A stretch of 49,969 nt of DNA from the NCBI GenBank assembly GCA_937136415.1, contig CAKZOK010000147.1, positions 1-49,969 of the forward strand, in the 5' to 3' direction. The position numbers and the translations under genes were made by a program. The notes below the pieces were generated by a model, which saw only the letters and a program-made list of their open reading frames with translations, was not told the origin of the DNA and made no database searches. Below are positions 43,169-49,969 of this stretch, piece after piece. Numbering within the stretch: the stretch's first letter is position 1; each line of letters begins with the position of its first letter. The stretch comes from an uncultured Cytophagales bacterium (GTDB lineage: Bacteria; Bacteroidota; Bacteroidia; Cytophagales; Bernardetiaceae).

Positions 43169-44143
43169 TTATGAAATAATTTCTTGATAAGAAATCAATA
43201 GAATTGCAAAAATAGCCAATCCTAAGCCTAATTTGTTGATAAGAGATAATTTTTCTTTGAATAAAAAATAAGAAGCAATAGCAGCTAATAAAATTACAGA
43301 GATATTGAAGACAGGAAAAACAAGTGCGCCATCACCTTTGAAACCACTCAATACTTTTAATAGTAAAAAGATAGAAAAAAAGTTGGGTATTCCTAAGCAA
43401 ATTCCTCCAATAAGACTGCGTTTTGTCATTGTCATTTTTTTTCTCAAAAATTGAATTATAAAAATAGTAATTCCTGTAATCCCTGCAATTCCGAAAAGCA
43501 AAATACTAAAAATACCTTGCTGATTTGGCAAAACAATTTGTACATCTTCTCTGACTGTATAATTAAATGTAGTATCGATTGTGCCACTTACCAAAAATAC
43601 CAAAATAGGAAGCAAAATTGCTAAATATTTTTTCTTATCGTCTTTGTATTCAGTAGTATCAATGATTTTGGAAGGCTTATAAGAAACCAAACCAACGGCC
43701 GTAATAGCCAAGAAAAGTCCTAAATAATTGAGGAAATCATAATCTTTGCCACCACTTTTCCAAATCCAAAGATTTATCAAAACAGGAATTACAAACGAAA
43801 TACGAGCTGAAAGTGAAGCCACAGCCACTCCCGAAAGTTGTGTAGTGAGTCCCATTATATAAAATGAAGCAATAAAAAATGACCCCATTCCCATGGCAAT
43901 ATAGAGAGCAGTAGAAAAATCAGGGCTTTGTAAGGTTTGTAAGACAGGTGGGCTTTCTATCCAACCCATGGTAATAAAGAGGCTGCCTGTCAAAACACAA
44001 ACAATATAGTTTATGACAATGGCAGGAAAAGTAGGAATATTATAGCTTGAGAAGGCACGAAAGTTAATGAAAATGGCAACATTTGCAAGCACCCAAAGAA
44101 TAAATAAAATTGACATAAATGAGTAATCAGTTTTTGAAAACAA
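43169..44143 (-). CDS. DMT-superfamily (EamA-type) transporter
   Basis: The 324-aa product has about ten hydrophobic helices in two related halves, as in EamA proteins; late landmarks are GICLGIPNFFSIFLLLKVLS and VFPVFNISVILLAAIASYFL, then EKLSLINKLGLGLAIFAILL. Transport of a small metabolite is expected, but the substrate cannot be read from sequence. It is followed by the DUF1684 gene. Its short leader contains a CCTAAG...CTTAGG hairpin. Confidence 0.9.
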   Translation of the reverse strand: MFSKTDYSFMSILFILWVLANVAIFINFRAFSSYNIPTFPAIVINYIVCVLTGSLFITMGWIESPPVLQTLQSPDFSTALYIAMGMGSFFIASFYIMGLTTQLSGVAVASLSARISFVIPVLINLWIWKSGGKDYDFLNYLGLFLAITAVGLVSYKPSKIIDTTEYKDDKKKYLAILLPILVFLVSGTIDTTFNYTVREDVQIVLPNQQGIFSILLFGIAGITGITIFIIQFLRKKMTMTKRSLIGGICLGIPNFFSIFLLLKVLSGFKGDGALVFPVFNISVILLAAIASYFLFKEKLSLINKLGLGLAIFAILLISYQEIIS

Positions 44144-44183
44144 AACCCTAAGTGCCTTAGAAGACCCTTAGGATTTAAAGTGC

Positions 44184-44191
44184 AAAGGTAA
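44184..44191 (-). promoter_or_regulatory. -7 box (TACCTTTG) for the DMT-DUF1684 pair
   Basis: Lies on the minus strand about 40 bp before the ATG at 44143, within the gap behind the lipid kinase gene, suggesting independent transcription from the kinase. Confidence 0.45.
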
Positions 44192-44252
44192 GAAAATGTA
44201 GCATACTCTTTCTACTTATTCTATCTGATTTTTATATTTTTAATGAGAAAAA

Positions 44253-45179
44253 TTAGACCCAAACTGTCAGAGCTTTAGAAATAGTTTTGTACTCTATATT
44301 TGTTCCTAATCCTTTTGATTCTCCGTCTAAGTGTGCAGGGATTGTATTTTCGATAGAAATTTTGAATTTATTTGCTTTATATGTTTCTATGTATTGATTT
44401 TGAGGAAGTGTTTTATTGAATAATTGCCATACCAATTTTAGAGTTTGTATTTTTGGAAAAGGTTTTAGGATACAAATATCTAATTTTCCATCTTGTATAT
44501 TTGCTTGTGGCGCAATGTAGGCATTATTTCCATATTGTGTTGCATTTGCACAGGCTATCAAAAATGCCTTTCTTTCTATTTTTTGTCCATCAAATTCGAT
44601 TGTATAAGTAAGAGGTTTGTATGCAAAAAATTCTTTGATTGCAAAATAGGCATAGCCAGCCAATCCACGAAAAGCACGAGCAGCAAAAGAAGCACTTACA
44701 TGAGAATCAAAGCCTACTCCAGATGTACAAAAGAAATAATTTTCATTTGCAGTTGCTGCATCAATGAGGATTTTTTTTGGTTCTAAGAGTCTTTTTATGG
44801 CTTCTTCTGTATTAAGAGGAATTTCTAAATGACGAGCTAGTCCATTTCCTGAGCCTTGTGGAATGATAGCTAAAGCTGTTTTTGTTTTGATGAGTGTTTG
44901 CGCAATTTCATTAACAGTTCCATCGCCACCTACTGCTACCACAACATCATATTTTTGTTTGATGGCTTGCTTGGCAAGCTCTATCGCATGTCCTGCAAAA
45001 TCAGTATAAACAATATCATATTGAATTTTGGAGAGTTTTAATTGTTGGTGAATGCGTGTAACAATATGTTCTTTTTTTTCTGTACCAGAAACAGGATTTA
45101 TTATAAAGACCATTTTGGTAGTCTTTTCTTTTTCTGTTTTGATAGTATTTTCTATAAGTACTGTGTTTTCTGATTCCAT
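44253..45179 (-). CDS. Diacylglycerol kinase-family lipid kinase (YegS/DgkB-like)
   Basis: The 308-aa product has the catalytic domain KMVFIINPVSGTEKK (22-36), the nucleotide motif VGGDGTVNEIA (83-93) and GSGNGLARHL (109-118), followed by a beta-sandwich domain with ATANENYFFCTSGVGFDS and PAHLDGES. Members phosphorylate diacylglycerol or related lipids at the membrane. The lipid is not determined by sequence. The first 20 residues are a charged extension. Confidence 0.93.
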   Translation of the reverse strand: MESENTVLIENTIKTEKEKTTKMVFIINPVSGTEKKEHIVTRIHQQLKLSKIQYDIVYTDFAGHAIELAKQAIKQKYDVVVAVGGDGTVNEIAQTLIKTKTALAIIPQGSGNGLARHLEIPLNTEEAIKRLLEPKKILIDAATANENYFFCTSGVGFDSHVSASFAARAFRGLAGYAYFAIKEFFAYKPLTYTIEFDGQKIERKAFLIACANATQYGNNAYIAPQANIQDGKLDICILKPFPKIQTLKLVWQLFNKTLPQNQYIETYKANKFKISIENTIPAHLDGESKGLGTNIEYKTISKALTVWV

Positions 45180-45369
45180 TGCTTTTATTCCTTACACCTA
45201 AAAAAAGTAAATTAGATTCACTTTAGATAAATTTCATATTGGTAAAAATGTATGAGTGTAGTTTTACTCTGTGAGAGTATTGTAAGGGTAGGATTTTTTT
45301 ATATTATAATCGATAACCAAAACCCTACCAATATCTAGCTTTGTATGAAAAAAAACTATTTTTTAGTAA

Positions 45370-46905
45370 TTATAATTTTTGTAAATATAAAATTACGGCT
45401 TTTCTGATGTCTGATTGTGGGCTTTTTATGTCATCTGAAGAGATTATATTTTTTATTTCTTTGTTTGTTTTGATGTTCATAAATTCCATATTAGCTTCTT
45501 TTCCTGATAGGTTATAGTCATTTGTAACAACTGTGTATTGTTTGTTTTTGTCTATTTTTTTGTTGTTTAATAACCACCCTTGTTGTGCATCAAATTTCAA
45601 TTTTTCTTGATATTGCAAGTATCCTCCTGTTCCTTTGTTTTTTGTTCCAGCATCTAAAAACTGTGTTAGAATATCTCCTGAAATTGTGATTTGATAAATT
45701 TTTCCACCAAAAGGCAACATTCTCAAAATATCATATTCTGTAATTGTTCCTGTAATTTGGTCATCTAATCTCACTGAGCCACTTCCCACAACGGCAAGTT
45801 GTGTATTAGGAAAGGCATCTGCCATGGCATCTACAATTAGAGTTCCTGCATTGGTCTGAAAATTTCTGATACTTGATTCTCGTGCATCTAATGTTTCTGT
45901 TAGTTTATAAATTTCTTTTTTAATGTCAAAACCTTGTGCTTCAAAAACAGAGTCTGCTATTTTATCCCATTTTTCTATGGCTGCTTTTGCAGTAGGTTCG
46001 TAACCGATAGTTTTGTCAATGGTTTTTAATTCAGAATCAATTTGTAATTTTTTTGTTTTTGTATTGTAAGTAAGACGATGAATATAAGCTGTTCTTGCAT
46101 TTGCATCGGCTTTTGCCATTATTGTTTTTCCATAGACAAATTTCATATTTTCGTGGTCATGTCCTCCCATCAAAAGCCTTAATTGAGGCACAATTCCTGC
46201 TAATTTTTCATCTTCATCTTCCAAAAGGTGAGTAAGAGCAACACTAAAATCAGTTTTTGACTCTATTTCTTGATAAACATTTTTTGCTGTTTGATATTCA
46301 TCTGTATAACGCACAAAATCAGGTTGGTTATACTTTGTTGTAATTCCTAATATTCCAACTTTAATACTTTTTCCTTTTGTATTTTTGGGTTCTAGTATAA
46401 TATGAGTAGGAAGTTTTTTTCCATTTCTGGTAAAAGGCTGTATTTTTTCATTTTTGTAATAAAATGTATTTGAAGCAATCCATTCAAACTTTGATTCATT
46501 AATTCTTTGCAAAACTTCTTTTTCTTTCAAATCAAATTCGTGATTTCCAAAGGTTACAAAATCAATATTTGAGGCATTCATTACATCTACCATATGTTTT
46601 CCAGAGATTCTTTTTCCATTGAGTTTGAGAGTTCCCAAAACAGAAGGATTAAGAAAATCTCCAGACAAAACTAAATAAGTATTTGGGTTTTCTTTTAAGA
46701 GGTCTTTTTTTAATTGTGCAACTCGTGCCAAATTTCCATATTTTCCACCACCTACACCACCAATTTCATAAACGTCATTGATATGAAGAAAGGTAAGTTT
46801 TATTATTTCTTCATCAGTTGGGGAAGAGTTTTGAGAAGAACGACAACCAGTAAAGGCAGTCAAAATAATAATAAGCCAAAGAGCAAAAAGAGAAAATTGT
46901 TTCAT
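45370..46905 (-). CDS. 5'-nucleotidase/UshA-type metallophosphatase lipoprotein
   Basis: The ATG at 46905 (MKQFSLFALW) is chosen because it begins the lipoprotein signal with lipobox AFTGC; the frame extends 13 codons upstream without a role. Length is 511 aa. The metallophosphatase motifs are FLHINDVYE, LSGDFLNPS, TFGNHEFD and GGHDHEN. The C-terminal 5'-nucleotidase domain (about 340-505) includes NAGTLIVDAMADAF, ITEYDILRMLPFGGKIYQI and YTVVTNDYN. It likely hydrolyses nucleotides or similar phosphoesters in the periplasm or on the surface. Confidence 0.93.
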   Translation of the reverse strand: MKQFSLFALWLIIILTAFTGCRSSQNSSPTDEEIIKLTFLHINDVYEIGGVGGGKYGNLARVAQLKKDLLKENPNTYLVLSGDFLNPSVLGTLKLNGKRISGKHMVDVMNASNIDFVTFGNHEFDLKEKEVLQRINESKFEWIASNTFYYKNEKIQPFTRNGKKLPTHIILEPKNTKGKSIKVGILGITTKYNQPDFVRYTDEYQTAKNVYQEIESKTDFSVALTHLLEDEDEKLAGIVPQLRLLMGGHDHENMKFVYGKTIMAKADANARTAYIHRLTYNTKTKKLQIDSELKTIDKTIGYEPTAKAAIEKWDKIADSVFEAQGFDIKKEIYKLTETLDARESSIRNFQTNAGTLIVDAMADAFPNTQLAVVGSGSVRLDDQITGTITEYDILRMLPFGGKIYQITISGDILTQFLDAGTKNKGTGGYLQYQEKLKFDAQQGWLLNNKKIDKNKQYTVVTNDYNLSGKEANMEFMNIKTNKEIKNIISSDDIKSPQSDIRKAVILYLQKL

Positions 46906-46933
46906 TTTGAATACTTTTTTTGAATAAAAAGAG

Positions 46934-46966
46934 AAGGCGAACACATAAATTGTTCGCCTTTTATTT
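46934..46966 (-). terminator. Terminator after the TPR phosphatase gene
   Basis: A 10-bp perfect stem AAGGCGAACA (46934-46943) with its inverse (46951-46960), followed on the minus strand by CTCTTTTTA. It separates the phosphatase from the 5'-nucleotidase gene. Confidence 0.75.
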
Positions 46967-47008
46967 TTTAATTAATCTTACAAATGTATAAAAAAATAGT
47001 TATTGTTT

Positions 47009-49729
47009 CTAATCTACTCTAAAACCAATAACCAAAACATCATCTACTTGAGCGTGTTCTCCTCCCAACCATGCATCAAACTCTAATTTTAAGATGCGTT
47101 CTTGTTCGTTGAAGGGTTGCTTATGAATTTCTACCAAAAAGTTTCTGAATTTCTTTTTCATATATTTTCTTCCTTTTTCTCCTCCAAACTGGTCTTGAAA
47201 ACCATCAGAAAACATATAAAAAGTAGTTGGAGCAGTTATATCAACAGTTTGTTTTTCAAAAAACCGTTCTACATCAAGACGCTCACCACCAATAGGCATT
47301 TTATCTCCTTTCAAACGTATTACTTCGTCATTTTGGACATAAACAACTTCATTTTTTGCGCCTGCAAAATGTACTTGTTTGTTTTCTTTATCCACAACAC
47401 AAAGTGTCATATCCATTCCATCTCTATTGTCAGTTGCTCGTTGATTAAGCGCATTTACTACTCCAAAATGTAAATCATGAAGGATTTTGTCAGCTTCATG
47501 TATATTTCTTGCATTTATTGTTTCATTCAAAACATCATTTCCAATAAGGGACATAAATGCTCCTGGAACGCCATGTCCAGTACAGTCGCAGGCTGCAATA
47601 ATACACTTTTGGTCAGAAATTTGGCTAAACCAATAAAAATCTCCACTTACAATATCTCTTGGTTGAAAAAATACAAATGAGTTGGGCAAACCCTGTTTTA
47701 CCTTGCTCAAATCGGGCAACATAGCTGTTTGAATCCTCTTAGCATAATTGATACTTGAAGTAATATCATGATTTTTTTTCTCAATAATTTCTTTTTGGTT
47801 TTCCAATTCTATTAAAGAAGCTCCCAAATCAATATTTTTTTCTTCTATACTCATTTTTACAAGAGTAAGTTGTTCGTTTGTGGTTTGTAGTTCTTCCGAG
47901 TTTTGCCTCAACTCTTCTTCTGATGCTTGCAGCTCTTCATGTTTTTGAGATATTTCTTGTTTTTGTGTTTCTAATACTTTGTTTTGGGCTTCAATTTTTT
48001 TGTTTTTCTTTTTATTTTGAATGAATGCAAATAAAGCAAATCCAAACAAAATAAGAGCTGTTGCAGCAATCAAATAAGCAATATATTTAGAAGACCGTTG
48101 TTTTTCTTCTTTTAATTGTATTCTTTCATTTTCTACTTTTTGAAGTTTATTTTTTTGTTCTAAAAGCTGTTTTTCTTTCTTTTGTTGTTCTGCTTGAAGA
48201 GCTTGTTCTCTTAATTTTGCATTATCTTTTTGCCTATTTAACTCCAAACGCTGAATATCTTCTTTTCTTTTGGCTGCATCAAGTTGGTTTTGAGCCAGCA
48301 AAAGAGCTTGTTGAGTGCGTTCTCTTTGTAAGATTGCATTTTTGGTTTGACTTTGTTGAAGTTCGTTTTCACTTTTCAAAAGTTCATTTTCTTTTGCTTG
48401 TTTTTCGGTTTCGCTCTTTAATTTTTCTAGCCTTAATCGTTCCTGTTCTCTATTATTTTCATATTGCATAAGTTGAGTTTCTTCTCTTTCTGCTTCTATT
48501 CGCTGTTTTTGTAGTTTTTCTTTTTGTTTGTTTGCTTCTGCCTCCAGCTCTGCTTTGATGTCTGTATATTTTTTGAAGGCTTCTTGTGATTGCCTAAAAT
48601 CTCCGTCATATTCCCAAATTTTGGATAAAAGAAGGTAAGAATCTGCTAAAGGCTGTAGTAATTTATTTTTTTGAGAAAAAAGAATTGCATTTGCCACTTG
48701 TACCCGAGCTTCTTGTGCATGAGCAGCTAGATATTCGTTTGCTCCCAAATAATTATATGAGTCTGCAATGGCTGCAATATTATTTTTATTTTTATTGATT
48801 TTTAATGCGCTTTGGTATTGTGCTTGTGCAGCAGGATATTTTTTGAGAGCTGTATAAGTTACTCCCAAATTATTGAATATCATTGCATCTTTTTTATTTA
48901 TTTTTTTGAGAGCTTCAAGAGCCTTTTCGAAGTAAGAAATTGCGTCTTTTTCTTTTCCTAATTGTCTGTATAGATAACCAATACTATTGGCAGCAAAAGC
49001 TATTTGTTGGTAATTATTGCCCTTTTTTACTTCCAAATTATATTTTTCAATAGAATATTTTAATGAATTTTCAGGGTTATTGGTTCTGCTTACAATGGCT
49101 AGTTTGCCCAAAGAGAATGAAATAAGTTCTTTATCATTTGTCTTCTTATCTTCTTTTAATAATTTTATATAGTTTTGTTCAGATTTTTCATATTCTCCAT
49201 TCAAAAATTGATTGTGAGCTATTTTTCTATCTAATTCTATTATTGCCTCTTCTTTTTGATGGGCTTTATATATGTTTTTTGCTTTTTCAAAATTCTCTAT
49301 TGCTTTATCATAAGAAAGCCAGCTTTGATACAAAAGCCCTATTTCTGTAAACACCTCAGCTTTTCCTAAAGAAGCCTTTTGTTTGTCTTTTTCTACTCTA
49401 TTAAATTGTGTTGATGCCTGAATTGCATGACTAAGAGCAGCAGAATAGTCTTTTTGATAACGATAAGCACGAGAAATAACGGTAAGAAGTTGTCCACGTT
49501 GAAGCGCATTATTATTATTGTTTTTTAATGCTTCTTGTGCATAATAAATGGCTTGGCTATAATCTCCTTTTTTAAAATGATATGAGGGAGAGTTTTTGTC
49601 TTGAGCAAAAACAGAAAAGGAAATAAAAAATAAAATAAGTGCATTTATAATAAGCAAAATAAAATAATTGTGTATTGGAATATACACAAAGTTGTTTTTA
49701 TTTTTTTTAAAATAAAATAATATTTTCAT
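47009..49729 (-). CDS. TPR-sensor serine phosphatase: TPRs, coiled coil, TM, SpoIIE/PP2C
   Basis: The 906-aa product has an N-terminal signal/anchor (about 22-42, ending SVFAQ), about seven TPRs (50-385; for example AIENFEKAKNIYKAHQKEEA), a long Gln/Glu/Lys coiled coil (about 385-540), a membrane helix (about 546-568), a second coiled coil and a SpoIIE phosphatase (about 665-906). Phosphatase motifs are RDIVSGDFYWFSQ, DCTGHGVPGAFMSLIG, DGMDMTLCVVD and FSDGFQDQFGG. The layout mirrors TPR histidine kinases of this phylum with the kinase replaced by a phosphatase. The TPR part is outside the cytoplasm. Ligand and partner are unknown. Confidence 0.93.
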   Translation of the reverse strand: MKILFYFKKNKNNFVYIPIHNYFILLIINALILFFISFSVFAQDKNSPSYHFKKGDYSQAIYYAQEALKNNNNNALQRGQLLTVISRAYRYQKDYSAALSHAIQASTQFNRVEKDKQKASLGKAEVFTEIGLLYQSWLSYDKAIENFEKAKNIYKAHQKEEAIIELDRKIAHNQFLNGEYEKSEQNYIKLLKEDKKTNDKELISFSLGKLAIVSRTNNPENSLKYSIEKYNLEVKKGNNYQQIAFAANSIGYLYRQLGKEKDAISYFEKALEALKKINKKDAMIFNNLGVTYTALKKYPAAQAQYQSALKINKNKNNIAAIADSYNYLGANEYLAAHAQEARVQVANAILFSQKNKLLQPLADSYLLLSKIWEYDGDFRQSQEAFKKYTDIKAELEAEANKQKEKLQKQRIEAEREETQLMQYENNREQERLRLEKLKSETEKQAKENELLKSENELQQSQTKNAILQRERTQQALLLAQNQLDAAKRKEDIQRLELNRQKDNAKLREQALQAEQQKKEKQLLEQKNKLQKVENERIQLKEEKQRSSKYIAYLIAATALILFGFALFAFIQNKKKNKKIEAQNKVLETQKQEISQKHEELQASEEELRQNSEELQTTNEQLTLVKMSIEEKNIDLGASLIELENQKEIIEKKNHDITSSINYAKRIQTAMLPDLSKVKQGLPNSFVFFQPRDIVSGDFYWFSQISDQKCIIAACDCTGHGVPGAFMSLIGNDVLNETINARNIHEADKILHDLHFGVVNALNQRATDNRDGMDMTLCVVDKENKQVHFAGAKNEVVYVQNDEVIRLKGDKMPIGGERLDVERFFEKQTVDITAPTTFYMFSDGFQDQFGGEKGRKYMKKKFRNFLVEIHKQPFNEQERILKLEFDAWLGGEHAQVDDVLVIGFRVD

Positions 49730-49892
49730 TTGGTTTTTATGCGAATGTAAGTAGAAGTTTGGAATTGATTTTTAGTAGGGATTAAATCAATGTATCAATT
49801 TGATGATTTTTTTGTTAAAATGCAAAAAATAATTAGCTTTTGCATTTATTAAAACATAATTCAAGCCAATTATATTCAATATAAAAGTAGTT

Positions 49893-49969
49893 GGTGGTGT
49901 TACACAAAGTATGATTTTTTTAAAGCATTTTAGAATAGCAAAATTATATAACTAAAAACTACCCACAAT
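49893..49969 (-). repeat. MITE-like repeat, copy C (cut by window end)
   Basis: Nearly identical to the reverse complement of the right half of copy B (28813-28890), including GGTGGTGTTACACAAAGTA against GGTGGTATTACACAAAGTA. The element continues past the window. Confidence 0.8.

Overview
The window looks like chromosome from a low-GC member of the Bacteroidota, most likely a marine Cytophagales relative of Bernardetia/Flexibacter. This is inferred from type IX secretion (T9SS) parts and cargo, menaquinone genes, -7 boxes of the form TAnnTTTG, many lipoproteins with short lipoboxes, and serine phosphatases carrying propeller or TPR sensor regions. Most genes are single units or pairs separated by AT-rich gaps that often hold rho-independent terminators.

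Layout. 1-6 kb: a DUF4159 gene fused in frame to the C-terminal part of UmuC, then rsmE, a JAMM metalloprotease, psd, a lipoprotein and an OmpH/Skp-like lipoprotein. 6-10 kb: a 1313-aa propeller/GAF/SpoIIE phosphatase. 10-16 kb: ubiE, porT, an NlpC/P60 hydrolase, a thioredoxin-fold protein lacking its cysteines, purE, an acidic protein with repeated FFD motifs, and a DUF2911 protein. 16-19 kb: an M43 protease with a T9SS sorting domain behind a small lipoprotein. 19-29 kb: rpsA with a possible leader pseudoknot, a conserved unknown, menE, a membrane protein plus a TPR protein resembling a STAND NTPase without its NTPase domain, and alaS. 29-32 kb: a repeat-rich accessory island with a TylF-type methyltransferase between 73-bp inverted repeats, an RHS remnant, an orphan secreted protein and the tail of a REP-associated transposase (RAYT). 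32-38 kb: fmt, a TlpA-like lipoprotein, a DUF4835 protein, an SCP2 protein, a membrane GAF/SpoIIE phosphatase and a family III CoA-transferase. 39-50 kb: tRNA-Thr with two matched upstream promoters, a beta-helix lipoprotein, def, a protein that is almost only a T9SS sorting domain, DUF1684, a DMT exporter, a lipid kinase, a 5'-nucleotidase-like lipoprotein and a TPR/SpoIIE phosphatase.

Themes. Three SpoIIE-type phosphatases with different sensors suggest partner-switch signalling whose other components are not in view. porT, possibly the DUF4835 gene, and two sorting-domain proteins form a T9SS theme. The least ordinary signal is the intergenic DNA. alaS has a complete REPIN (two opposed GTAG hairpins) in its 5' leader and a single REP directly against its stop codon. 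At least six hairpins across several repeat families share one loop sequence (TTTAGC..AGCGA) on different stems. Several MITE-like elements with inverted ends occur, one recurring at the window's right edge. A dead RAYT fragment lies among these repeats and is a plausible relic of the enzyme type that spread the REPs.
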